Source: Garcia nutans (Eukaryota; Streptophyta; Magnoliopsida; Malpighiales; Euphorbiaceae). From it: DNA of 64,000 nucleotides. The stretch covers positions 186,001-250,000 of the forward strand of contig CANTUV010000015.1 of assembly GCA_947685225.1 (NCBI GenBank), written 5' to 3'. Both the position numbers and the translations under genes were made by a program. Numbering within the stretch: the first letter of the stretch is position 1; each line of letters begins with the position of its first letter. Under the pieces are notes generated by a model that saw only the letters and a list, made by a program, of their open reading frames with translations, had not been told where the DNA came from and did not search any database. Below are positions 24,382 to 35,600 of this stretch, one piece after another.

Positions 24382-26955
24382 TGTAACACCCCCACATCCA
24401 ATGCACACACACTACAACCACAACAATGTAGCATAAGTGCACCAAACATAGGGATGCTACGATTTTCTTCAACATTCAAAACATTTAAATAGATACAATA
24501 CTATTATCATTATATATTATAGAAAAGTAGATCATTTACTTTTAAAATAAAACACATTAGATATATATATATACATTTATATAGTTATTACACAGTGGAA
24601 GTCATAAAATATTTACATATTTGAAAACACTTAATTCCATATTTACAAATATACATATATGTACATTTAATCAATACTTTACAAAATATAAAAGAGTTAT
24701 ACATGATTGGCAAGTTTTCTTTGATCTTTAAGTCTCCAAACTCAACTCTTCACTGTCTACCCTCTGTCGGTTTCGAAGAGCTTTCGGGATCAACTCTATC
24801 AACTCTATTACCTGCGCGATTAAACACTATCGCGCTAAGCCAACAACTTAGTAAGATAATCATGCTAATGTTATGCTTTAATGCAATGCAGTACCAATTC
24901 TCAATCCATATTATGCATGTAACATCATATATGCCAAGTTGATAACATAGCTTTCCATTTTATAACTCAACATATATATATATAGGCATATCATACTTCA
25001 CATCTTATCATAGACCTCATTTATATTCATTTAATCATTCATCATCAACAATAAGCTAAGGCAAGCATCATTCATGACTCACATTAACCATAGACAAGCA
25101 TGGGCCCAAGACACACTAATATGCCATTCAATTTTCAGAGTTAATGTTTTGGTTCTATCATCACATTTATCAATATCATATACCCAACTAGGCTTCAAGG
25201 ATTAGGTTCAACCAAGCTTCAAGGGGAGCAAAGCATGCTAAGCTTCAACCCAACTTGGCTTCAAGAATCAACCCAACCTAGCTTCAAGGGTGGTAACATC
25301 TCAATTAGGCTTCAAGGATTCAATCCAACCTAACTTCAAGAGATTGTTACACTTACTAGGCATGCCACCAACAACAAACTCTGAAAATAGAATAACACAT
25401 TAGCCACACAATTCATTTATTATTCAATTATCATTTCCATTTCCAATTATTATCAACATTTAGGCATACATGCCTTCTTTCTCTCAATATCATCATCATA
25501 GCCAATAACAATGGCTTTGTATCACATTTCACATTTCAATTCATATTATGCATAAAGCATCATTGATATCACATCTTTGATATAACATTTCAAGGTACAT
25601 TACTCATAAAACACATTACCTTTCACAATGCATAACATAACCTTGTTTAAATCTCAACAATGCAATTAGGGCAAAGAACAATTTATATGATTCATAGCTT
25701 TAGGATCTTTCATATGCATTTGATTAGCTCATTCATAGTTTAAAGTATGTTTAGAGTGTTTAAGTTTAGGTTTAGGAACCAACCTACCTTTGAAGAACCA
25801 AAACAATGCAACTAGGTCAAGGAAAACAAAACTTACCTAACCCATATGAGGGACACACGGGCAGCACACATGAGGGACACGGGCAGCACACATGAGGGAC
25901 ACGGCCAAGCTTGTGGCCGTGTCTCTCAACTCAATTGGACAGTAGGCAACACGGGTATGGGACACGGCCAAGCTTGTGGCCGTGTCACTCAAACCAAAAC
26001 TCACAGTAGTGAACACAGGCACTAGACACGGCCGTGTCTCTCAAAACCAATTCAACACGCCCAAAACTTTCATGACTTGGCCGTGTCTCTCCTTTGCTTT
26101 TGGCCGTGTCACCCAAACCAAACCCTAACCATCTTCAACCCTCTTTCAATTGCACTCAATCACAATATACACCATACAACATGTTTCAAATGAACATAAA
26201 CAATGTTCTAAACACATATTCATCATAAGAATCACCTCATAACACATTAATATTACACTTAAACACAAATCATCTCAAAACCCTAAAATCACCATCTTTC
26301 AAAATCAACATCCACCACTTCCAACAACAACACCTATTTAAACTCTTAACTTAAAACCAATTCAACACTTGAGAACACAACACAAACACATCTAATCATC
26401 AAACCAACAAATCACAAATCACCCTAATCATAACTTCAACACTACTACAAAATAAGTAAAGGAAACAAAAGAATACTTACTTTAGATGAAGAAATTCCAC
26501 AATTCTTTCACCAAAGCTCTCAATTCCTTCTTCAATTTGATCTTAGTATCAAGAACACTTCTCCTTCCCTTTTGCTAATGGAGAGCCGGCCACCTCTTGA
26601 AAGAAAGAAGAAAAGATGATGAAGAATCACAAAGTCAAACTTCATTAAATACCCATCCAAAGGAAAATTACTATAATGCCCTCATACATATCTTAATTCT
26701 CTTTGTTATCTCTTGTCCATTTTGGTAATTTCACATGCCCTAAAAAAAATATCTCCTCCTACCTTGACCAACTCTTTTGACCAATGTATATGTTATATAT
26801 ATCACAATATACACAACATATAAACTTGTCTCTAAACCCTAAATTCTTTCCCAAAACACTTATACTTTTCTTTTCTCAATTTAAACCAACAATACAACAA
26901 CAACAACAACAACAACAACATGCAAAACTTCTAGGGCATAAATGAGGATATTACA
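24382..26955 (-). repeat. Tekay-like 3' LTR
   Basis: It runs from TGTAACACCCCC to GGATATTACA on the plus strand. It contains two copies of a perfect 10-bp-stem hairpin (25898-25923 and 25961-25986) with GACACGGCCA arms, in a run of CACGG/CCGTG words at 25850-26110. A (CAA)n tract lies near 26890. Small ORFs inside are duplicated in the other LTR and have no domain. Confidence 0.93.
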
Positions 26956-26975
26956 ATTCTCCCCCTCTAAAAAGA
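26956..26975 (-). other. Polypurine tract of the Tekay-like element
   Basis: The plus strand reads ATTCTCCCCCTCTAAAAAG beside the LTR. The complement is a purine run with AGAGGGGGAGAAT immediately before the LTR's TGTAATATCC. Confidence 0.85.
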
Positions 26976-27001
26976 AATTTCGTCCTCGAAATTACCTGAA
27001 A

Positions 27002-28645
27002 TCAATTCTGAAACAACTGAGGATATTGCTCTCGCATAGTCTGCTCACTTTCCCAAGTTGCTTCTTCTTTTGCATGATTCTTCCAAAGAATCTTCACCAA
27101 TGGCACTCTCTTGTTCTTCAATTCTTTCACTTCCCGTGCCAAGATAGCAACTGGTTCCTCTTCAAATGTCAAGTCTGGGCTCACTTCAATAGATTCAAAT
27201 GGCAACACATGAGATGGATCCGACCTGTACCTCCTCAACATAGATACATGGAACACATTATGAATACGATCCAACTCAGGTGGCAAAGCAAGTCTATACG
27301 CCACTGGCCCAACTCTTTCTAACACTTCATACGGTCCGATGAAACGGGGACTCAATTTCCCTTTCTGACCGAACCTCAAAATCTTCTTCCAAGGAGATAC
27401 CTTCAAAAATACCTTATCCCCAACATCAAACTGAATGTCTCTCCTCTTCAGATCTGCATAGGACTTCTGTCGGTCTGAAGCTGCTTTTAACCTGCCCCGA
27501 ATCAACTTCACTTTCTCTTCAGTTTCTTTAATCAAATCAGGCCCAATTAACTTACTTTCCCCAAGTTCATTCCAACACAGCGGTGTCCTACACCGTCTAC
27601 CATACAGTGCTTCGAATGGTGCCATACCAATGCTGGATTGGTGACTGTTGTTATAAGCAAACTCTACAAGAGGTAAGAATCTATCCCAACTTCCAGTGAA
27701 ATCGATGACACAGCTTCTCAACATATCCTCAATGATCTGTATCACCCTCTCAGACTGTCCATCCGTCTGTGGATGAAAAGCAGTGCTGAAATGCAGTCGA
27801 GAACCCAAAGCACTATGCAAACTCTTCCAAAATCTCGAAGTAAACCTGGGATCTCGATCAGACACTAAAGAAGTTGGAACACCATGCAATCTCACAATCT
27901 CATGGATGTACAGCTCAGCCAACCTCTCCAAAGAGTAATCCATCCGAATCGGAAGGAAATGAGCTGTCTTAGTCAATCTATCCACAATCACCCATATGGC
28001 ATCATGTTTCCTTTGTGTCAAAGGCAATCCAGACACAAAGTCCATTGTCACTCTTTCCCACTTCCATTCTGGCACTGACAACGGTTGAAGCAACCCAGTG
28101 GGAACTTGATGCTCTGCTTTAACCTTCTGACAAGTGAGACATTTAGATACAAATTCAGCAATGTCTCTCTTCAACCCAATCCGCCAGTAATGCTGTCTCA
28201 AGTCATGATACATCTTTGTATTGCCCGGATGCATAGCAAACACTGACTGATGTGCTTCTTCCAAAATGATCCTTTTCAAATCAGCATCATCGGGTACACA
28301 CAATCTGTTTTTAAACCATAGGCTCCCATCATTCCTCACAACAAAATCTCTACCCTTTCCACTCTGACAATCTGAAATAATCTTCTGAATCTTCACATCA
28401 TTCACCTGAGCCTCTATGATCTGATCCAACAAAACCGGCTTCAATTTCAACTGTGCTAACAATGCACCATCATCACAAGATACAAAACTAGCACACAATG
28501 CTCTCAACTCAACAAGCAATGAGAGCGAGTAAACTGTTAAACCAGCTAAAGACTTACGACTCAAGGCATCAACAACCACATTTGCTTTACCTGGATGATA
28601 ATCTATCAAGCAGTCGTAGTCTTTAATCAATTCTAACCATCTCCT
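27002..28645 (-). pseudogene. Integrase with chromodomain-like tail (Tekay-like pol segment)
   Basis: This is the C-terminal part of pol, downstream of the amber codon at 28646-28648 and open from a Met at 28630. In the 542-residue segment the HHCC zinc finger is complete (H127, H134, C164, C167). The catalytic triad is D197, D258 and E294, spaced D-x60-D-x35-E as in Ty3 integrases. The GPY-type region follows (about 415-460). The tail (about 485-535) has VPLVKILWKNH...EEATWE, a chromodomain-like fold that in chromoviruses guides insertion into heterochromatin. It would insert element cDNA in the nucleus. No lesion is visible within the segment, but the upstream stops separate it from gag. 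Confidence 0.9.
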
Positions 28646-29242
28646 CTACCGAAGATTGAGTTCCTTCTGAACTCCCAAATATTTCAAACTCTTGTGATCA
28701 GTGTAGATAAAACATTTCTCCCCAAACAGATAGTGGCGCCAAATCTTCAATGCAAACACAATAGCTGCCAACTCCAAATCATGGGTAGGATAGTTAAGCT
28801 CATGCGGTTTCAACTGACGAGATGCATAAGCTATCACTTTACCTTCTTGCATCAACACACACCCCAAACCACTATGTGACGCATCACTGAAAATCACATA
28901 TGGTTTGCCTTCTATAGGTAAAGTAAGAACAGGCGCTTGAGTTAACATATCTCTCAACTGCTCAAAGCTCGCCTGACACTGATCAGTCCACACAAATTTA
29001 ACTCCCTTACGAAGCAATCTGGTGAGTGGAGTAGCTATCACAGAAAACCCTTTCACAAACCGCCGGTAATAGCCTGCCAAACCCAGAAAACTTCTAACCT
29101 CTGTCATAGACTTGGGTGAACTCCAATTCAAAATGGCTTCAACTTTGCTCGGATCAACTCTGATGCCCTCTGCTGAAACTATATGTCCAAGAAAAGCTAC
29201 TTGATCCAACCAAAACTCACACTTCGACAATTTGGCAAATAA
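28646..29242 (-). pseudogene. RT connection and RNase H (Tekay-like pol segment)
   Basis: It lies between two in-frame amber codons (29243-29245 and 28646-28648). It has the end of RT (SKCEFWL...FLGHIVS), the thumb (FLGLAGYYRRFVKGF) and RNase H. Acidic residues D116, E153 and D178, counted from the Met at 29230, match the Ty3 pattern (FSDAS, DLELAA, YTDHKSL). RNase H degrades the RNA strand during reverse transcription. The frame is the same as in the flanking segments, so only point changes separate them. Confidence 0.88.
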
Positions 29243-29245
29243 CTA

Positions 29246-30013
29246 CTTCTCTCTCAAAATCTGCAACACAATCCGCAGATGCTTATCATGTTCCTCTTCA
29301 TTCCTCGAATACACCAGAATATCATCGATGAAAACCACTACAAACTGATCCAAATAGGGCCTAAACACCCTATTCATCAAATCCATGAAAGCTGCAGGTG
29401 CATTTGTCAGACCAAAAGGCATAACTAAAAATTCATAATGTCCATACCTGGTCCGAAATGCGGTCTTCGGAACATCCTCAGCTCTGACTCTCAGCTGATG
29501 ATACCCCGATCTCAGATTAATCTTGGAGAATACTGACGTTCCCTTCAACTGATCAAAGAGATCATCGATTCTAGGCAAAGGATACTTATTTTTAATGGTC
29601 ACCTTGTTCAATTGCCTATAATCGATGCACAACCTCATAGTACCATCTTTCTTCTTTACAAATAACACAGGAGCTCCCCAAGGAGAAACACTGGGGCGAA
29701 TGAATCCTTTATCCAACAGCTCCTGTAATTGTACTTTCAACTCCCTCAATTCTGCTGGTGCCATTCTGTAAGGAGTAATGGAGATAGGAGTGGTACCAGG
29801 CAACAACTCGATACCGAACTCCACCTCTCTCTCAGGAGGCAACCCTGGCAACTCCTCTGGAAAAACATCAGGGAACTCTGCAACTGTGGCAATGCTATCA
29901 ATAGGAGAACCCTTCACTCTAGTATCTACCACATGAGCCAGATAAGCTTCACACCCCTTCCTAATCAACCTCCGGGCTGCAACAGCTGAAACAAATAAGG
30001 AGGCTAACTGTTC
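29246..30013 (-). pseudogene. Reverse transcriptase fingers-palm (Tekay-like pol segment)
   Basis: It reads on in the gag frame after an amber codon at 30014-30016. Counted from the Met at 29968, the RT blocks are in order: WGAPVLFVKKKDGTMRLCIDY (about 97-117), LPRIDDLFDQL (131-141), motif A at 148-156, and FIDD at 213-216. Motif A reads SKINLRSGY where the family has Asp: residue 151 (bases 29516-29518) is Asn. That Asp is a metal ligand in RTs, so the enzyme should be inactive even without the stops. The change fits one G-to-A transition. Confidence 0.88.
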
Positions 30014-31642
30014 CTACTCATTAGATACTATCACCTTTCTACCATCACCGGTTCTCAAAGAAACAATTTTCTTTTTACAATCCACCACAGCTCCATGTCG
30101 AGATAGCCAGTCCATGCCCAAAATAACATCATATTCCTTAAATGGCATCTCAATCAAATCCCCAAGGAACTCCTCACCCTGCACCACTACTGCACTATCT
30201 TTGTGCACTTTACTAACAATCACACTATGCCCTAACGGATTTGTTACCAAAACATCAAACCCTAGGGATTCAGCATGCACATCAAATACAGGTAACACAG
30301 ATGCACTAATGTAAGAGTGTGTGGATCTAGGGTCAATCAATGCAAGTACTGCAGTATTAAATAAAGAAAAAGTACCAGCTATGACCGCCGATGCATCCGG
30401 CTGCCTCTGCATAACATACATCCTCTGGGAAGAACCAACCTCCTCCGGTCTAGTCTCCCTGGATGTAGCACCACCTCTAGAAATGAACCCCGGTCTACCT
30501 CCTCTGCTGACACCTCTGCCTCCCCTCACACTGGCTCGAGAAGCGGCAGAATCAACTGGCATCTGCCTTTGCCTCTCAGGGCAATCTTTCACAAAATGGT
30601 CAGGTGACCCACACCTGAAACATACCCCTGCAACACCAGCCTTCCAACAAGGACCACCATGGGGCCTCCCACAATGGATGCAGATAGGTAAGGTGGATCT
30701 CTGAACCATAGGGGTTGGAGCACTTGCCATTGAAGCTGCAGGTCTGAATCTTTGTCTCTGGAACTGCACTGATCTACCTGCTGGTCTCAGACTCCTAATA
30801 CTCCGAGGAACAAAGCTTCCTCTACCCCTCTTCACTGAAGAAGACCCTGCCTCAAACTGGGGCCTTCTCACCCTAACCTCATCCTCTGAAGCAGCTGCAA
30901 TACCCTGAGCTCGCTCCACACTCCGAGCTGCTGCCACTAGCTGGGAAAAATCTTGATATCTGGATCCAGCCACATGACACATGATAGAGGGCCTCAATCC
31001 CTCTTCAAACCTCCTACATCTATCTACCTCATCTGATATTATGCCCCCAGCATACTGACTTAATCGAATAAACTCAACCTCATATTCAGTTACGGTCCGG
31101 TGATCTTGCTTCAAATCTAAAAATTCTCTTTTCTTCCCATCTTTATACTCCCTTGGAGTATACTTCAATTCAAATTCTCTCAGAAAGTCAGCATATGACA
31201 AGGTTGGTGGATCATCCATAGAATGGGGCACTGTCTTCCACCAACTATATGCATCCTTCTGCAACAAGGATCTTGCATAATCAAACTTTTCCTCAGGGGT
31301 GGCTTGCAACTGAATAAAGATCCTCTGAACTTTGTCAAGCCACTGTTCTGCTACAGCTGGATCAGTGGTACCAATAAAATCCTCAGCTCCATACTTCCTT
31401 AACTTGTCATAGTGCCTCACTGGCACCAAAGGCTGAGGGGGTGGTGGCACTGGTTGTACTGGCGCTTGCCTGAAAGTCTTCATCATATTCACAAACCAAG
31501 CTGGTGGAACCTCCTCACCAGTTGGTCTCCCCGACCCAGAAGCAGGTGCCTCCCCAGCACTCTCAACTCTAACTCCCTCATCAGGAGCAACACTCTCCTC
31601 ACTGCCCTCAACTGACTGTCTCAAATGAGAATCCATCAACAC
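30014..31642 (-). pseudogene. Gag and aspartic protease (Tekay-like)
   Basis: This open frame gives 542 residues. The gag core occupies about 75-245, with WLDKVQRIF, DYARSLLQKDAYSWW and YEVEFIRLSQYA. Two zinc-binding motifs follow: a short one (C321-x2-C-x3-H-x3-C) and a canonical C341-x2-C-x4-H-x4-C. A retropepsin-like protease domain spans about 415-540 and ends with ILGMDWL. The protease active-site turn reads ALIDPRSTHSY, with Arg (R439) where relatives have Gly, which probably disables it. The frame ends in TAG, after which the same frame continues into RT. The start at 31642 is 145 bases from the primer site; the Met two codons on is an alternative. Confidence 0.9.
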
Positions 31643-31787
31643 CTAACACTGCAAACACAACAGGACACACCTTATTAAAGATCAAAGATTGCCAATCCCA
31701 AACATGTATTTTATTTCAAAAACTCACTTTTTAATTCAAAATATTCTTTTTATAACATATTACCTAGGTTGAGAATCTCAAACCTAG

Positions 31788-31799
31788 GCTCTGATACCA
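31788..31799 (-). other. Primer-binding site, tRNA-iMet
   Basis: The plus strand reads GCTCTGATACCA. The complement TGGTATCAGAGC is the classic initiator-Met primer site, seven bases from the LTR end at 31807. Confidence 0.93.
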
Positions 31800-31806
31800 A
31801 AACAAT

Positions 31807-34330
31807 TGTAACACCCCCACATCCAATGCACACACACTACAACCACAACAATGTAGCATAAGTGCACCAAACATAGGGATGCTACGATTTTCTTCAACAT
31901 TCAAAACATTTAAATAGATACAATACTATTATCATTATATATTATAGAAAAGTAGATCATTTACTTTTAAAATAAAACACATTAGATATATATATATATA
32001 TATATATATACATTTATATAGTTATTACACAGCGGAAGTCATAAAATATTTACATATTTGAAAACACTTAATTCCATATTTACAAATATACATATATGTA
32101 CATTTAATCAATACTTTACAAAATATAAAAGAGTTATACATGATTGGCAAGTTTTCTTTGATCTTTAAGTCTCCAAACTCAACTCTTCACTGTCTACCCT
32201 CTGTCGGTTTCGAAGAGCTTTCGGGATCAACTCTATCAACTCTATTACCTGCGCGATTAAACACTATCGCGCTAAGCCAACGGCTTAGTAAGATAATCAT
32301 GCTAATGTTATGCTTTAATGCAATGCAGTACCAATTCTCAATCCATATTATGCATGTAACATCATATATGCCAAGTTGATAACATAGCTTTCCATTTTAT
32401 AACTCAACATATATATATATAGGCATATCATACTTCACATCTTATCATAGACCTCATTTATATTCATTTAATCATTCATCATCAACAATAAGCTAAGGCA
32501 AGCATCATTCATGACTCACATTAACCATAGACAAGCATGGGCCCAAGACACACTAATATGCCATTCAATTTTCAGAGTTAATGTTTTGGTTCTATCATCA
32601 CATTTATCAATATCATATACCCAACTAGGCTTCAAGGATTAGGTTCAACCAAGCTTCAAGGGGAGCAAAGCATGCTAAGCTTCAACCCAACTTGGCTTCA
32701 AGAATCAACCCAACCTAGCTTCAAGGGTGGTAACATCTCAATTAGGCTTCAAGGATTCAATCCAACCTAACTTCAAGAGATTGTTACACTTACTAGGCAT
32801 GCCACCAACAACAAACTCTGAAAATAGAATAACACATTAGCCACACAATTCATTTATTATTCAATTATCATTTCCATTTCCAATTATCATCAACATTTAG
32901 GCATACATGCCTTCTTTCTCTCAATATCATCATCATAGCCAATAACAATGGCTTTGTATCACATTTCACATTTCAATTCATATTATGCATAAAGCATCAT
33001 TGATATCACATCTTTGATATAACATTTCAAGGTACATTACTCATAAAACACATTACCTTTCACAATGCATAACATAACCTTGTTTAAATCTCAACAATGC
33101 AATTAGGGCAAAGAACAATTTATATGATTCATAGCTTTAGGATCTTTCATATGCATTTGATTAGCTCATTCATAGTTTAAAGTATGTTTAGAGTGTTTAA
33201 GTTTAGGTTTAGGAACCAACCTACCTTTGAAGAACCAAAACATTGCAACTAGGTCAAGGAAAACAAAACTTACCTAACCCATATGAGGGACACACGGGCA
33301 GCACACATGAGGGACACGGGCAGCACACATGAGGGACACGGCCAAGCTTGTGGCCGTGTCTCTCAACTCAATTGGACAGTAGGCAACACGGGTATGGGAC
33401 ACGGCCAAGCTTGTGGCCGTGTCACTCAAACCAAAACTCACAGTAGTGAACACAGGCACTAGACACGGCCGTGTCTCTCAAAACCAATTCAACACGCCCA
33501 AAACTTTCATGACTTGGCCGTGTCTCTCCTTTGCTTTTGGCCGTGTCACCCAAACCAAACCCTAACCATCTTCAACCCTCTTTCAATTGCACTCAATCAC
33601 AATATACACCATACAACATGTTTCAAATGAACATAAACAATGTTCTAAACACATATTCATCATAAGAATCACCTCATAACACATTAATATTACACTTAAA
33701 CACAAATCATCTCAAAACCCTAAAATCACCATCTTTCAAAATCAACATCCACCACTTCCAACAACAACACCTATTTAAACTCTTAACTTAAAACCAATTC
33801 AACACTTGAGAACACAACACAAACACATCTAATCATCAAACCAACAAATCACAAATCACCCTAATCATAACTTCAACACTACTACAAAATAAGTAAAGGA
33901 AACAAAAGAATACTTACTTTAGATGAAGAAATTCCACAATTCTTTCACCAAAGCTCTCAATTCCTTCTTCAATTTGATCTTAGTATCAAGAACACTTCTC
34001 CTTCCCTTTTGCTAATGGAGAGCCGGCCACCTCTTGAAAGAAAGAAGAAAAGATGATGAAGAATCACAAAGTCAAACTTCATTAAATACCCATCCAAAGG
34101 AAAATTACTATAATGCCCTCATACATATCTTAATTCTCTTTGTTATCTCTTGTCCATTTTGGTAATTTCACATGCCCTAAAAAAAATATCTCCTCCTACC
34201 TTGACCAACTCTTTTGACCAATGTATATGTTATATATATCACAATATACACAACATATAAACTTGTCTCTAAACCCTAAATTCTTTCCCAAAACACTTAT
34301 ACTTTTCTTTTCTCAATTTAAACCAACAAT

Positions 34331-34375
<45 letters not shown>

Positions 34376-34410
34376 TGCAAAACTTCTAGGGCATAAATGA
34401 GGATATTACA
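31807..34410 (-). repeat. Tekay-like 5' LTR
   Basis: It is nearly identical to 24382-26955. The differences I see are a longer TA run near 31986, a longer (CAA)n near 34322-34374, and about five substitutions (for example near 32034, 32281 and 32888). The promoter driving the element should lie here on the minus strand. Confidence 0.93.
34322..34374. repeat. (CAA)n microsatellite
   Basis: About 17 AAC/CAA units, expanded relative to the other LTR copy near 26890. Confidence 0.9.
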
Positions 34411-34639
34411 GTAAGCATACAAACTCAATGCTATAGAACAATTCCCTCACTTAGTAAAGTCATTCGAATTATAATGCATAGATATACTAATTCATGAATT
34501 ATTAAGCTAGACTCATCATTGGTTTGAGCACCAAAATGAACAAAGACCATGAAAATTTAATGAAAATAATTTATTCAAACAATCTTAAAAAAATATAATT
34601 GCTCCATATAAGTACTAAAGGAAAAAATAAAAAGAGTAA

Positions 34640-35590
34640 CACTTCAAGCTAAGGGAGGTTCGTTGAGTTGGAGTCGAAGATACTTCATTTATTTAGACAT
34701 ATCAAGGGCAAGAATTTTTTCCATCATCAAGGATCATTGCTTCATCATCCATAGTTAGTCCAAGCTTGCTTAGTAGCACATCCTCTTTAGTAGCTTATCT
34801 ATCCATATCATGACAAGATGACAAGATAAAACTCTTCATGAAGGTTACAAGTGGTGGCGCCCTTCCAAATTTAGGTAGAGGTTTATTCTTAGTGTTGGGC
34901 TTATCAAGCTCAGGAAGCTTTCCATTGTCAATCAATTCTTAGATCTCATACCTTAATCGAACACATTTATCTATCTTGTGCCCTTGAGTTTGATGAAATT
35001 GACAAAAAACTTTGGGATCAAAATTTGGAGGTAAAGGATTCGGTAAGAGTTGAGAAGCTAATGGCTATAGCAAATCCATCTTCATTAGATTCTCCAACAT
35101 TTTCGACAAAGGTTCCCCCAAGTCTGAAAATTTATGCTTCTTTATTGGTTCAATTGCTGCATTTTTCTCAACACCTCTTCTTTTCCTTTGATTTTTCTCA
35201 TTGGGGTGGTAGCCTCCCTTATTGCTCCAATTAGACAACATATGGTTTGACTGGTCTTGTAGAACAGGGATTGATCCCTCATTTTTCATTCGATCTCTAT
35301 TAATGTTCCCCGTTGATGCTGCCTTTCCCTTCTTTCTTATGTCAATGGGAGATGCCTCATTAGCATTGTTGATGATCTCTAGAATTTCAATCAACTGGGT
35401 CTTCATAATTTCAACCAATTGATCTTGTAGCTTGGCCATCCTAGCTTTGACAACTTTATCGACTATGTCCCTTAGCTGGTTTGCATCCATCCTTCCAATG
35501 AAGCACTTGAATCAAAATTAATCTTGTAGGTGGTGTCGTTGTATGCTCTTGAATTGTCGTGCTCCAAGTCTGTGAGCCAGAAAGGATTAA
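34640..35590 (-). pseudogene. Gag remnant of element B, core deleted
   Basis: The frame at 35065-35490 (141 residues) starts like gag of element A (ALVEIMK there, QLVEIMKTQ here). It then passes to the gag tail (SDLGEPLSKMLENLM) without the 250-residue core that A has. After a TAG the same frame continues into an intact FCQFHQTQGHKIDKC zinc-binding motif near 34965-35010. Upstream, the reading resembles A again (LEHDNSRAYN versus LDYDSSKAYD). So B has lost the particle-forming core. No protease or RT follows. Confidence 0.65.
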
Positions 35591-35600
35591 TGATATGTCA

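Larger units (their letters stand above)
24382..34410 (-). mobile_element. Tekay/Del-like chromovirus (Ty3/gypsy), full length
   Basis: It is a 10,029-bp element in minus orientation with TSD GTAAG. LTRs are 24382-26955 (2574 bp) and 31807-34410 (2604 bp). I count about five substitutions between them plus length changes in an AT and a CAA microsatellite. The primer site matches tRNA-iMet and the polypurine tract is clear. Gag, protease, RT, RNase H, integrase and a chromodomain-like tail occur in the Ty3 order in one reading frame, interrupted by three TAG codons. The long LTR, iMet primer and chromodomain-like tail point to the Tekay/Del clade. Confidence 0.93.

Noticed and set aside
26942..27322. 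Plus-strand ORF of 126 codons
   Set aside because: It is antisense to the clear integrase/chromodomain tail of the Tekay-like element; no domain of its own.
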